NCBI GenBank assembly: GCA_016706565.1
Contig: JADJJI010000011.1
Coordinates: 372,001-436,000 of the forward strand
Reading direction: 5' to 3'
DNA: 64,000 nucleotides
From: Piscinibacter sp.
Lineage (GTDB): Bacteria; Pseudomonadota; Gammaproteobacteria; Burkholderiales; Burkholderiaceae_C
Shown here: positions 1 through 8,583 of the stretch, in pieces
Numbering within the stretch: position 1 is the first letter of the stretch
How the letters are laid out: every line of letters begins with the position of its first letter
Program-made: the position numbers and the translations under genes
Notes under the pieces: generated by a model
The model's input: only the letters and a program-made list of their open reading frames with translations
Databases searched by the model: none
What the model was told of the DNA's origin: nothing

Positions 1-93
1 CTCTTCGTCGACGTGGAATGCGGCGCGCGCTGCCGGCGTCGGCGCGGGCGACGCCGCTGGCACGCCGGCGCGGGGAGTCGGAAGTTCGATCAT
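1..93 (-). CDS. 5' end of an unidentified gene downstream of gspG (runs off the window)
   Basis: An ATG four bases after the gspG stop opens a frame that stays open to the window edge (31 codons). The visible N-terminus is proline/alanine-rich (begins MIELPTPRAG) and ends in HVDEE. The position directly after gspG suggests another type II secretion gene, but 31 residues are too few to name one. No strong ribosome binding site is visible apart from the gspG stop region, so translational coupling is possible. Confidence 0.45.
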   Translation of the reverse strand, partial: MIELPTPRAGVPAASPAPTPAARAAFHVDEE

Positions 94-97
94 GGCG

Positions 98-532
98 CTA
101 CCACGAGACCACGTCTGCCGCCTCGCCCTCGCCGCCGGGCTGGCCGTCGGCACCCAGGCTGACGAGGTCGTATTCGCCGTGCTGCCCGGGGCGCTTGTAG
201 ACGTAGGCACGGCCCCAGGGATCGTCCGGCACGTCGCGCTTCAGGTAGGGGCCCTGCCACCGAGCGGCCTGCTGCGGCGCGTTGCGCAGCGCCAGCAGGC
301 CTTGCTCCGAGCTGGGGTACTGGCCGACGTCGAGCCGGTACTGGTCGAGCGCCTGGCCGAAGGATTCGATCTGCGCCCGCGCGACCTTGGCGTTCGACTT
401 GCCGATCTGCGCGAAGTACTGCGGCGCCACGATGCCCGCCAGCAGGCCGATGATGACCATCACCACCAGCAGCTCCAGCAAGGTGAAGCCGCGCGTGATG
501 GCCGCCTTCGATGCTTGCTCCGGACCCGTCAT
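98..532 (-). CDS. gspG: Type II secretion system major pseudopilin GspG
   Basis: 144 residues. Major pseudopilin of the type II secretion machine, which forms the periplasmic pseudopilus that pushes folded proteins out through the secretin. The type IV prepilin signature is plain: the short basic leader ends in TRG and is followed by FTLLELLVVMVIIGLLAG, with Glu at +5 of the mature protein. Cleavage is expected between G and F. The C-terminal globular part has the family's GQYPSSEQGL and DPWGRAYVYK segments and an acidic/glycine-rich calcium-loop-like end. The ATG at 532 was chosen because an AAGGGG ribosome site lies about eight bases upstream and because it gives a leader of normal length; an open frame extends further upstream without function. 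Other gsp genes probably lie beyond the left edge. Confidence 0.93.
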   Translation of the reverse strand: MTGPEQASKAAITRGFTLLELLVVMVIIGLLAGIVAPQYFAQIGKSNAKVARAQIESFGQALDQYRLDVGQYPSSEQGLLALRNAPQQAARWQGPYLKRDVPDDPWGRAYVYKRPGQHGEYDLVSLGADGQPGGEGEAADVVSW

Positions 533-683
533 CGCCGCACCCCTTCGTGTTGCGAGGCGGCAGTCGCCATGACTGCCTCGCCTGTGCAAAAACGATTCTT
601 GGGGCAGGGCTTAACCAGCGCTTAAGTCCGCTGCACCCTACCGCGATGGGGAACCCCTGAAGCGCGGGGGAGGGTCTGTCCGA

Positions 684-1361
684 TCAGGGGTTCGCCGCGC
701 CCGGCGAGTCCGCGCGAGCGGCATGGGCCAGCACCTTCGCGACGTACTCGCGCGTCTCGGGGTAGGCCGGAATGCGGCGTCCGGCTCGCATCACCGCGCC
801 CTCGCCGGCGTTGTAGGCGGCCAGGGCGAGGGACAGGTCGTTCTCGAACAGCGTGATGAGCTGGCGCAGGTAGGCGGCGCCGCCATGCAGGTTGTCGTGC
901 ACCGCGAAGACGTCCTTCACGCCGAAGCGCCGCGCGGTATCGGGCATCAGCTGCATCAGGCCGCGAGCGCCCTTGGGCGAGACGGCGCGCGGATCGAAGC
1001 CGGACTCGACGGCGATGACGGCGGTCAGCAGCGACTCCGAGACATCGTGACGACGGGCCGCTTCACGGATCACGGGCGCCAGGGCCGGTGGCGTGATCCG
1101 CGCGGCCGTCACTGTCCGGGTCGGCGTGGAGGGGGCGGACTGCCGAGGCGCGAGCGGCGGGGCCGGCGCCGCCTCGGCCGCGATCAGCAAGGTGGGTGTC
1201 TCGCCCGACGCGTGGTTGCTCAGCACCACGCTGCCGCCGTCGCCTGCGCCCGTGTAGATCTGCGCCTGGGCCAGCGCACAGCCCAGGCCGGCCCCGCACG
1301 CCAGGGCCTGGCGCACGAAGGCATGGAGCACGGGATGGTGTGCTGCGCGGTGGGTGGGCAT
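684..1361 (-). CDS. Lytic transglycosylase, SLT domain, secreted
   Basis: 225 residues. Predicted to cleave the MurNAc-GlcNAc bond of peptidoglycan in the periplasm. After an N-terminal hydrophobic signal (to about residue 34, ending in AQAQ) there is a low-complexity Pro/Ala linker. A C-terminal goose-type SLT domain of about 110 residues follows, with the catalytic Glu in VESGFDP (about residue 119) and the family motifs GLMQLMPDTA and AYNAGEGAV. The start at 1361 removes 30 basic residues of the longest frame that would spoil the signal peptide. Such proteins often sit beside secretion or conjugation machinery, which fits the neighbouring gspG, but a specific link is only inferred. The divergent response regulator begins 194 bases away. 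Confidence 0.88.
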   Translation of the reverse strand: MPTHRAAHHPVLHAFVRQALACGAGLGCALAQAQIYTGAGDGGSVVLSNHASGETPTLLIAAEAAPAPPLAPRQSAPSTPTRTVTAARITPPALAPVIREAARRHDVSESLLTAVIAVESGFDPRAVSPKGARGLMQLMPDTARRFGVKDVFAVHDNLHGGAAYLRQLITLFENDLSLALAAYNAGEGAVMRAGRRIPAYPETREYVAKVLAHAARADSPGAANP

Positions 1362-1555
1362 GGTCGAAACCCATTGAAGCGCATGGCGCCTGGCGCCCCA
1401 ACGGGGATGCATCCCCGCATGCGCTGGGGACTGTCCCTCGCCTCCCTGCATCCAGGGGGCGGGTTGACGGCGGGGCCTCCCCGGCCTGGGCGGTGCCGGG
1501 CGGCATCGCGGCTGGTCTAATACATCTTGTCACCAACCCCGAGATCCGGACTGGA

Positions 1556-2224
1556 ATGCGCTTGTTGCTGGCGGAAGACGACACGGCGCTGGGCCGCGCG
1601 ACCTGCGTCTACATGATGCGGGACGGGCATGCGGTCGACTGGGTCACCAACGGGAACCAGCTGATCGAGCTGACCGGGAAGTTCGACTACGACTGCGTGC
1701 TGCTCGACCTGGGTCTGCCCGAGCTCAGCGGGCGCGACTGCCTCGTCAACATGCGGTCGCGCGAGCTCACCACGCCAGTGATCGTGACCACGGCGCAGGG
1801 TTTTCGCGAGCATCGCATCCACCTGCTCGACCTCGGCGCCGACGACTACCTGGTCAAGCCCTACGACCTCGCGGAGCTGTCTGCCCGCGTCAAGGCGATC
1901 GTTCGCCGGAGCCAGGCGGTGAATCCGCCGGCGCAGAGCCAGCAGACTTTCGGCCCGCTGACGCTCTTGCCGGCCAGCAACGCGGTGCTCTGGCACGGCA
2001 ACACCATCGTGCTGACGGCCAAGGAGTTCCGTGTGCTCGAGGCGCTGCTGCAGCGTCAGAACCGCATCGTGACGCGCCAGCAACTCGAGGCAGAGATCTA
2101 CGGCTGGAACGAAAGCGTGGGAAGCAATGCCATCGAAGTCCACATCCACCATCTGCGGCGCAAGATCTCCGGCGAGCTGATCCAGACCGTGCGCGGCGTG
2201 GGTTACCAGGTGGGCACGCTGTGA
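1556..2224 (+). CDS. OmpR/PhoB-family DNA-binding response regulator
   Basis: 222 residues. The receiver domain (1-115) carries the acidic pair E7/D8/D9, phospho-acceptor D51 in VLLDLGLP and the conserved lysine in DDYLVKPYDL. The C-terminal winged helix (about 125-220) carries the recognition-helix segment NAIEVHIHHLRRKI and the closing VRGVGYQV. It most resembles the QseB/PmrA/BasR branch. No histidine kinase gene lies next to it, so its partner is elsewhere or off-window. The ATG at 1556 begins with the typical MRLLLAEDD; the longer open frame upstream reads through the divergent transglycosylase promoter region and is not family-like. Target genes are unknown. Confidence 0.93.
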   Translation: MRLLLAEDDTALGRATCVYMMRDGHAVDWVTNGNQLIELTGKFDYDCVLLDLGLPELSGRDCLVNMRSRELTTPVIVTTAQGFREHRIHLLDLGADDYLVKPYDLAELSARVKAIVRRSQAVNPPAQSQQTFGPLTLLPASNAVLWHGNTIVLTAKEFRVLEALLQRQNRIVTRQQLEAEIYGWNESVGSNAIEVHIHHLRRKISGELIQTVRGVGYQVGTL

Positions 2225-2278
2225 GGCATCGTGGTCAGCGCAATATGTCACGCGCGCTTGCACGCGTCCGGCGGCAGA

Positions 2279-2707
2279 ATGTCTCTCATGAGTGTCATGG
2301 ACGCGCCTGAACCCTTGCCGAGTGCCGAGCCGGTGCGAGCGGCCGACCCCGCAGAGTGGACGCGCGTGCGCAGCCCCGCCAAGGACCAGGACCGCGTCCT
2401 GCAGAGCCAGACGCACGTGTGGCTGCGCAAGATCCCCTCGGCCATCCATCCCAAGCACCTGTGCCGCTACTACCCGCGCATCGCCAACCGGCTGGCGCTG
2501 AGCTGGGGCGACAAGTCCAAGGTCGAGCAGATCTTCGAGGATCTGTTGCACGACCGCCGCGGGCAGCGCAAGGGGTTTTCAGAGCGTGTGCGCGTGGAGA
2601 TCGAGCGGCTCGAACGATTCCACGCCCGCAAGCTGCACGTGAACTACCCGCCGCTGATGGTCGTGCGGCACCGGCGCGTACCGTCGGCCGGGCCCGATCA
2701 GGGCTGA
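2279..2707 (+). CDS. Conserved hypothetical protein
   Basis: 142 residues if started at 2279; ATGs at 2288 and 2297 are alternatives, and no clear ribosome site decides between them. Soluble and basic with no signal peptide. The core around THVWLRKIPSAIHPKHLC, RIANRLALSWGD and LLHDRRGQRKGF resembles short conserved proteins I associate with betaproteobacteria, without known function. It follows the response regulator by about 55 bases on the same strand and may be co-transcribed. No function is assigned. Confidence 0.7.
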   Translation: MSLMSVMDAPEPLPSAEPVRAADPAEWTRVRSPAKDQDRVLQSQTHVWLRKIPSAIHPKHLCRYYPRIANRLALSWGDKSKVEQIFEDLLHDRRGQRKGFSERVRVEIERLERFHARKLHVNYPPLMVVRHRRVPSAGPDQG

Positions 2708-2754
2708 TTCTGTTTCGTGCAGGGCCAGCGGCCCGGCGCGACTCTCGGCTGTGC

Positions 2755-2760
2755 TATACT
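2755..2760 (+). promoter_or_regulatory. -10 element of the initiator tRNA promoter
   Basis: TATACT lies 12 bases before the tRNA 5' end, placing transcription start a few bases upstream of the mature tRNA. No good -35 hexamer is visible 16-18 bases upstream (the sequence there is CG-rich), so this rests on the strong -10 and its position. Confidence 0.6.
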
Positions 2761-2772
2761 TGCAGGCTCAGT

Positions 2773-2849
<77 letters not shown>

Positions 2850-2888
2850 CCGAATTCAAGAGAACACGGGCCGGAAGAGCCGAAGTGA

Positions 2889-2918
2889 AACGCCAACCGG
2901 AAGGTTGGCGTTTTGCTT
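2889..2918 (+). terminator. Rho-independent terminator after tRNA-fMet
   Basis: A ten-base-pair perfect stem (AACGCCAACC / GGTTGGCGTT) with a GGAA loop is followed directly by a T-rich run (TTGCTTT). It ends the tRNA transcript 40 bases after the tRNA and lies before the next gene. Confidence 0.9.
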
Positions 2919-2950
2919 TGTGCGTGGGCCTTTCGAGGACGGGAGCTGCG

Positions 2951-3217
2951 ATGAATGACACGACCCCGGCGACCCCGCCGACCGAACGCCCCACGTTGCC
3001 TGACCGCCTGTCGACCGACCCGCGCAGCCCGCACCACGTGGCCGCGGTGTTCGAGCATGCCATCGGCATCCGCCTGAACGGCAAGGAGCGCTTCGACGTC
3101 GAGGAGTACTGTCTCAGCGAAGGCTGGGTCAAGGTGCCCTCGGGCAAGACGCTCGATCGCAAGGGGCAGCCCCTGCTCATCCAGCTCAAGGGCAAGGTCG
3201 AGGCCTTCTACCGCTAG
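2951..3217 (+). CDS. DUF3297 family protein
   Basis: 88 residues, cytoplasmic, no signal. The second half (FEHAIGIRLNGKERFDVEEY, then GWVKVPSGKTLDRKGQPL) matches my memory of the DUF3297 family, small proteins of unknown function common in proteobacteria. GGGAG lies just upstream of the ATG. It sits between the tRNA terminator and a convergent ABC exporter, so it is probably monocistronic. Function unknown. Confidence 0.8.
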   Translation: MNDTTPATPPTERPTLPDRLSTDPRSPHHVAAVFEHAIGIRLNGKERFDVEEYCLSEGWVKVPSGKTLDRKGQPLLIQLKGKVEAFYR

Positions 3218-3228
3218 TCCGCTTGTCG

Positions 3229-3992
3229 CTAGGCCTTCAAGCGGTAGCCGGTACGGAAGATCCAAGCCACGACGCCCAGCGAGGCCACCAGGAACGCGAG
3301 CGTCATGCCCACGCTGAGCGCCAGGCCGACATCGGCGACGCCGTAGAAGCTCCAGCGAAAGCCGCTGATCAGGTACACCACCGGGTTGAGCAGCGCCACG
3401 TTCTGCCAGAAGGGCGGGAGCATGTCGATCGAGTAGAAGCTGCCGCCCAGGAAGGTCAGCGGCGTGACGATCAGCATCGGCACCACCTGCAGCTTCTCGA
3501 AGCCGTCGGCCCAGATGCCGATGATGAAGCCCAGCAGGCTGAAGGTCACCGCCGTCAGCACCAGGAACAGCAGCATCCATACCGGATGCTCGACGCGCAC
3601 CGGCACGAACAGCCACGCGGTGGCCAGGATGATCAGCCCGAGCAGCACCGACTTGGTGGCCGCCGCACCCACGTAGCTCAGCACGATCTCGAAGGTCGAT
3701 ACCGGCGCCGACAGCAATTCGTAGATGGTGCCGGTGAACTTGGGGAAGTAGATGCCGAACGAGGCGTTGGAGATGCTCTGCGTCAGCAGCGACAGCATCA
3801 CCAGCCCGGGCACGATGAAGGCGCCGTAGCTCACGCCGCCGACCTCGGGGATGCGCGAGCCGATGGCCGCGCCGAAGACGATGAAGTACAGCGAGGTCGA
3901 CAGCACCGGCGAGATGATGCTTTGCATCAGCGTGCGCCAGGCGCGCGCCATCTCGAAGCGGTAGATCGCGCGCACGGCGTGCAGGTTCATGC

Positions 3993-3996
<4 letters not shown>
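3229..3996 (-). CDS. ABC-2 type exporter permease (YadH-like)
   Basis: 255 residues with six predicted membrane segments. Membrane half of an ABC exporter. The ABC-2 signature is seen near the C-terminus ([18 protein letters not shown] followed by [12 protein letters not shown]), typical of the YadH/NodJ group. Its ATG overlaps the stop of the ATPase gene upstream by ATGA, so both are made together as one two-protein exporter. Substrate not known; the family includes lipid, polysaccharide and drug exporters. MSMNLH offers two possible starts six bases apart; the first overlaps the ATPase stop. Confidence 0.92.
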
Positions 3997-4903
<907 letters not shown>

Positions 4904-4925
<22 letters not shown>

Positions 4926-5213
4926 GGGGGCGAGGATAGCGGTTGCCAGAGCACCACGTCGCTGTCGGCAACCGCCACGCAGGGCAGCACCCAGCCCTCG
5001 GCCTTCTCGTCGGCCGACAGCCCCGGCCACTCGATGCGGTGGTGCACGCGGCCCTGCAGCACGCGCGCGATGCAGCTGCGGCAGGTGCCGTTGCGGCAGG
5101 CGCTGGGCAGCGCCGCCGCCGGCGCTCAGCGAGGCCTCGAGCAGGCTCTGGCCGGGCGCCACCGTGAGCGTGTGGCCGAGCGGCTCGACGCGCATAGTGA
5201 ATGCGCCGCTCAT
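4904..5213 (-). pseudogene. Plant-type [2Fe-2S] ferredoxin, frameshifted
   Basis: The ATG at 5213 overlaps the upstream gene's stop (ATGA) and opens with [18 protein letters not shown] and [12 protein letters not shown], a normal ferredoxin N-terminus. The expected continuation [14 protein letters not shown] (CX4CX2C cluster motif) and the distal Cys in VLPCVAV are present but in another frame. That frame runs to a stop at 4904 inside the ABC ATPase gene. The break lies in a run of GGC repeats near 5110-5125, and one extra base explains it. It is either a sequencing or assembly slip in GC repeats or a true recent inactivation. All four cluster cysteines survive, which favours an error or a very recent mutation. 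Confidence 0.8.
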
Positions 5214-5683
5214 GCGCGCAGCCAATCCTGCAGCGCAGGCCCGACCAGGCTGTAGGCGCGGCCGAAGCCCGCCACCAGGCGAGCCGACACCGGCTGCAGC
5301 GCGACGATCGAGAAGTCGCCCAGCTCGAACATCGGCGCCGCCTCGGGGAATCGCGCCAGGTAAGCAGCACGGGCCGTCTCGTAAGCGGCGCCTTCTCGCG
5401 GCAGCATTGCTGCATCCGCCTGCAGCGCGACGCGCGGCAGCGCCTGCGGCGGCGTCGCGTCGTCAGGCTCGGCCATCACCAGCAGGCTCACGCGCGGATG
5501 CTCCTGCATGTCGCGGGTGTGCGTGGCCAGTGCGCTGACGTGGATGATCAACGAGATGCCGCCGCGCGGCAGCACGAAGGGCACCATCGACACCGCCGGC
5601 TCGCCGCGATGCAGTGTGCCCAGCGCGGCCACCGGCCGCCGCTCGAGCAGGCGGCGCAGTCTCCGGGCGGTGTCGTCATCCAT
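5210..5683 (-). CDS. Pyridoxamine 5'-phosphate oxidase-fold (HugZ-like) protein
   Basis: 157 residues. Split-barrel flavin-binding fold: [21 protein letters not shown] and the following [22 protein letters not shown] are typical of the PNPOx-like/HugZ group. Family members bind FMN, F420 or haem; which applies here is not visible. It is first in a tight minus-strand operon: its stop overlaps the start of a [2Fe-2S] ferredoxin gene, followed by an ABC exporter. A flavin protein next to a ferredoxin suggests electron transfer between them, which is inference. The C-terminal haem-handling extension of full-length HugZ is absent. Confidence 0.82.
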   Translation of the reverse strand: MDDDTARRLRRLLERRPVAALGTLHRGEPAVSMVPFVLPRGGISLIIHVSALATHTRDMQEHPRVSLLVMAEPDDATPPQALPRVALQADAAMLPREGAAYETARAAYLARFPEAAPMFELGDFSIVALQPVSARLVAGFGRAYSLVGPALQDWLRA

Positions 5684-5731
5684 GGTGTCGGCAAGGTGGG
5701 GCTCGCGGGCATCCTAGCGCGGCAGCCCCGA

Positions 5732-6076
5732 TCACGCCTGCCACACCGCATAGCCTGCCTCGCGCAGGCCGATGGCGAGTTCGACCTCCATCTCCTTCGC
5801 GGCCTCGTAGGGCATCGGGTTGTAGACCTCGTACAGCGCCGGCAACAGCCGCACGCCGTACTCGAACACGAAGCGGTTGGCCTGGATGCCGGCCTTGTGC
5901 TTGTCGAAGCGCAGGTCCGGGTCCAGCCCGGTCATGCCGACGTAGACGCAGGGCTTCTCGAGGCGGTGCTCGGGGTTGGCCTTGCGGAAGCGGGGTTCGT
6001 TCCACACGCGGTCGGACAACTCGACCACGTAGACGTGGTGATGGTGGCGCTTCGTTCGAGCGCGGCGGGTGGCCAA
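5732..6076 (-). CDS. Small GIY-YIG-like hypothetical protein
   Basis: 114 residues from a TTG start; no ATG exists in the frame before the core, so TTG is the likeliest start. After a basic, histidine-rich N-terminus (KRHHHHVYVVEL) there is PCVYVGMTGLDPDLRFDKHK. This resembles the GIY-YIG nuclease core (Y..YVG.T then R/H), but the usual first GIY is replaced by VYVV and the catalytic Glu is not certain. It could be an inactive or divergent relative. It ends before the PNPOx-like gene and begins ten bases after the DUF1772 gene stop, so it probably shares that transcript. Confidence 0.65.
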   Translation of the reverse strand: MATRRARTKRHHHHVYVVELSDRVWNEPRFRKANPEHRLEKPCVYVGMTGLDPDLRFDKHKAGIQANRFVFEYGVRLLPALYEVYNPMPYEAAKEMEVELAIGLREAGYAVWQA

Positions 6077-6085
6077 GGCAACCGC

Positions 6086-6556
6086 TCAGACCGTCAGCGC
6101 CAGGCCCGCGCAAGCCGCCGCGGCCAGCGACGCGAGCGTGCGCACATGGTTCCACAGCAGCCACTCGCGCACGTACACCGGCCAGTAGTCCGCCGCCTCG
6201 CGCGACGCCGCGTCCAGCCGGGCCAGGCGTTCGTTGCGCGGCACGTTGAAAGCTGCCGTCACGCCGAACGAACCGAGCAGGTAGGCGATGCCCGCCGCGA
6301 ACAGCAGCAGCGAGCGCGTCGTGCCCCAGGGCCAGAAGCCGGCGAAGATGCACACGGCCGCCAGCACTGCCGTGCCGACGAACAGGCCCATGAAGAGCGG
6401 ATTGAGCACCACCACGTTGATGCGCTGCATCGCGGCCATGCCGTGCTCGGCGGGCAATTGCGCCAGCGCCTTCATCACGAAGGTCGAGAACGCCAGGAAC
6501 ACGCCGCCGACGAGGCCGGCGCCCAGGCAGACCAGAAGCGGCAGGCTGTCGAGCAT
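6086..6556 (-). CDS. DUF1772 (anthrone-oxygenase-like) membrane protein
   Basis: 156 residues with four predicted membrane segments. The pattern GGVFLAFSTFVMKALAQLP, then INVVVLNPLFMGLF and FNVPRNERLA matches the DUF1772 family. Some relatives are anthrone oxygenases in polyketide biosynthesis; most bacterial members have no known role. It is divergent from the SRPBCC gene by about 80 bases and followed by the GIY-YIG-like gene. Confidence 0.83.
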   Translation of the reverse strand: MLDSLPLLVCLGAGLVGGVFLAFSTFVMKALAQLPAEHGMAAMQRINVVVLNPLFMGLFVGTAVLAAVCIFAGFWPWGTTRSLLLFAAGIAYLLGSFGVTAAFNVPRNERLARLDAASREAADYWPVYVREWLLWNHVRTLASLAAAACAGLALTV

Positions 6557-6635
6557 CGGTGTCGATTCTCGGGCCCGCCGTTCGTCGTCGCAACAAGCCC
6601 CCCGCCTCTGTGATCATTCCGAACCGAGGAACGCC

Positions 6636-7163
6636 ATGTTCAAGATCCTCCTGCTCGTCATCGCCGCGGTCGTGGCCGCCGTGCTGCTGTACGCGGCCAC
6701 CCGGCCCGACAGCTTCGCTCTTCAGCGCAGCACCACCATCAGCGCGCCGCCGGAAAAGATCCACGCGCTGATCAACGACGTCAAGGCCTTCAACACCTGG
6801 AACCCCTTCGCGCTGAAGGACCCGGCGATCAAGCTGCGCTACGAAGGCGCGTCCAGCGGCCCCGGCGCCGCCTACGCCTGGGAGAGCGAGACTGTCGGCG
6901 CCGGCCGCATGGAGATCGTCGAGGCCGCGGCACCCAGCCGCGTGGCGATGCGGCTGGACTTCGAGAAGCCGATGAAGGCCAGCAACCGCGTCGAGTTCCG
7001 CCTGCAGCCGATGGGCGCACAGACCGAGGTGACCTGGGCGATGAGCGGCCCGATGCCCTACCTCTCGAAGCTGATCACGACCTTCGTCAGCATGGACAAG
7101 ATGGTCGGCGCCGATTTCGAGGCTGGCCTGGCCAACCTGAAGGCGGTGGCGGAGAAGTCCTGA
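6636..7163 (+). CDS. SRPBCC (START-like) family protein with membrane anchor
   Basis: 175 residues. One N-terminal hydrophobic helix (FKILLLVIAAVVAAVLLYAA) precedes a helix-grip domain: RSTTISAPPEKIHALINDVKAFNTWNPF is the typical polyketide-cyclase/START opening. The domain probably faces the periplasm and binds a hydrophobic ligand, which is unknown. GAGGA lies upstream of the ATG. Same strand as, and 64 bases before, the SDR operon, but the short gap may hold that operon's own promoter. Confidence 0.85.
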   Translation: MFKILLLVIAAVVAAVLLYAATRPDSFALQRSTTISAPPEKIHALINDVKAFNTWNPFALKDPAIKLRYEGASSGPGAAYAWESETVGAGRMEIVEAAAPSRVAMRLDFEKPMKASNRVEFRLQPMGAQTEVTWAMSGPMPYLSKLITTFVSMDKMVGADFEAGLANLKAVAEKS

Positions 7164-7227
7164 GCCGGCGCGGCCGGGCGCACTCGCGCTAGGATGGGCC
7201 GACCGCAGCCCATCCGAGGCGAGTTCC

Positions 7228-7956
7228 ATGACTTCACCCCAGGCCGCCCTGATCGTCGGCGCCGGCGACGCCACCGGCGGCGCCATCGCGCGCCGCTTCG
7301 CCCGCGAGGGCTACATCGCCTGCGTGACGCGGCGCAGCGCCGACAAGCTCGAGCGGCTGGTGCAGGGCATCCGCGACGCCGGCGGCCAGGCCCACGGCTT
7401 CGCTTCCGACGCGCGCGACGAAGCCGCCGTGACCGCGCTGGTGGCACAGATCGAGCGCGACATCGCACCGATCGAGGTGGTGGTGTTCAACATCGGCGCC
7501 AACGTGCGATTCAACGTCGTCGACACCACCGAGCGCGTGTACCGCAAGGTGTGGGAGATGGGCGCTCTGGCCGGCTTCCTGGTCGGGCGCGAGGCGGCGC
7601 GCGCGATGCTGCCGCGCGGCCGCGGCACCATCCTGTTCACCGGTGCGACGGCCAGCCTGCGTGGCGGCGCCGGCTTCGCGGCCTTCGCCGGCGCCAAGCA
7701 TGCGCTGCGCTCGCTCGCGCAGAGCCTGGCACGCGAACTCGGGCCGCAGGGCATCCACGTCGCGCATGTCGTCATCGACGGCGCCATCGACACGCAGTTC
7801 ATCGCCGAGAACTTCCCGCAGCGCTACGCGCTGAAGGACCGCGACGGCATCCTCAACCCCGAGCACATCGCCGAGGCCTACTGGCAGCTGCACCGCCAGC
7901 CGCGCAGTGCCTGGACGCACGAGATGGACTTGCGCCCGTGGATGGAAACCTGGTGA
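7228..7956 (+). CDS. Short-chain dehydrogenase/reductase family protein lacking the usual Tyr
   Basis: 242 residues, Rossmann fold. The nucleotide-binding loop reads VGAGDATGGAIARRF, and a segment equivalent to NAG is present as FNIGAN. Ser143 lies in GATASLRGG, but the YxxxK catalytic motif reads FAGAK (F153, K157), so the active-site Tyr is Phe. Close relatives that I recall (ending HVAHVVIDGAIDT) share this feature, so it is likely a subfamily trait, not decay. It may act as a non-classical oxidoreductase or a binding protein. First gene of a five-gene operon with an isomerase-like, a reductase-like, a kinase-like and an enolase-like gene. Confidence 0.88.
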   Translation: MTSPQAALIVGAGDATGGAIARRFAREGYIACVTRRSADKLERLVQGIRDAGGQAHGFASDARDEAAVTALVAQIERDIAPIEVVVFNIGANVRFNVVDTTERVYRKVWEMGALAGFLVGREAARAMLPRGRGTILFTGATASLRGGAGFAAFAGAKHALRSLAQSLARELGPQGIHVAHVVIDGAIDTQFIAENFPQRYALKDRDGILNPEHIAEAYWQLHRQPRSAWTHEMDLRPWMETW

Positions 7957-7972
7957 ACGCAAGGAGCGCACG

Positions 7973-8569
7973 ATGAGCGACAAGACCTTGGAGTTCTTCT
8001 TCGACTTCGGCAGCCCGACCACCTACCTGGCGCACACGCAGCTGCCGCGCCTGGCGCGCGAGAGCGGCGCACGCCTGGTCTACCGGCCGATGCTGCTGGG
8101 CGGCGTCTTCAAGGCCACCGGCAATGCCAGCCCGGTGACGGTGCCGGCCAAGGGGCGCTGGATGGGCCAGGACATCGCGCGCTGGGCGGCACGCTACGGC
8201 GTGCCGTTCGCGTTCAACCCGCATTTCCCGATCAACACGCTGACTCTGATGCGCGGCGCCGTCGGGCTGCAGATGCGCCGGCCGGCGGATTTCCAGCGCT
8301 ACGTCGACGCGGTGTTCGAAGCGATGTGGGTGCAGCCGCGCAACCTCGGTGACGCTGCCGAGATTGCCGCCGTCGTGCGGCCGCTGGGGCTGGACCCGGA
8401 ATATTTCGCCGCGCTGGCCGGCGACCCGCAGGTGAAGGCGGCGCTGGTCGCCCATACCGAGGAGGCGGTGGCACGCGGCGTGTTCGGCGCGCCGACCTTC
8501 TTCGCCAGCGGCCAGATGCACTTCGGCCAGGACCGGCTGGATTTCGTGCGCGAAGCGCTCGCCGGCTGA
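7973..8569 (+). CDS. DsbA-fold 2-hydroxychromene-2-carboxylate isomerase-like protein
   Basis: 198 residues. Opens LEFFFDFGSPTTYLAHTQLP, the signature of the HCCA isomerase/GST-kappa branch of the DsbA superfamily, where Ser replaces the redox CxxC. It closes with GVFGAPTFFASGQMHFGQDRL. Characterised relatives use glutathione to isomerise aromatic ring-cleavage products or conjugate substrates. Strong AAGGAG site, and 16 bases after the SDR gene, so co-transcribed. The substrate in this operon is unknown. Confidence 0.9.
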   Translation: MSDKTLEFFFDFGSPTTYLAHTQLPRLARESGARLVYRPMLLGGVFKATGNASPVTVPAKGRWMGQDIARWAARYGVPFAFNPHFPINTLTLMRGAVGLQMRRPADFQRYVDAVFEAMWVQPRNLGDAAEIAAVVRPLGLDPEYFAALAGDPQVKAALVAHTEEAVARGVFGAPTFFASGQMHFGQDRLDFVREALAG

Positions 8570-8583
8570 GGAGACGACACGAC

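Noticed and set aside
2251-2278. Alternative longer start for the protein at 2279
   Set aside because: The GTG/ATG at 2231 gives residues unlike the conserved core and lies just behind the response regulator stop with no ribosome site.
5201-6613. 470-codon plus-strand frame
   Set aside because: Lies antisense to four supported minus-strand genes and has no domain-like sequence.
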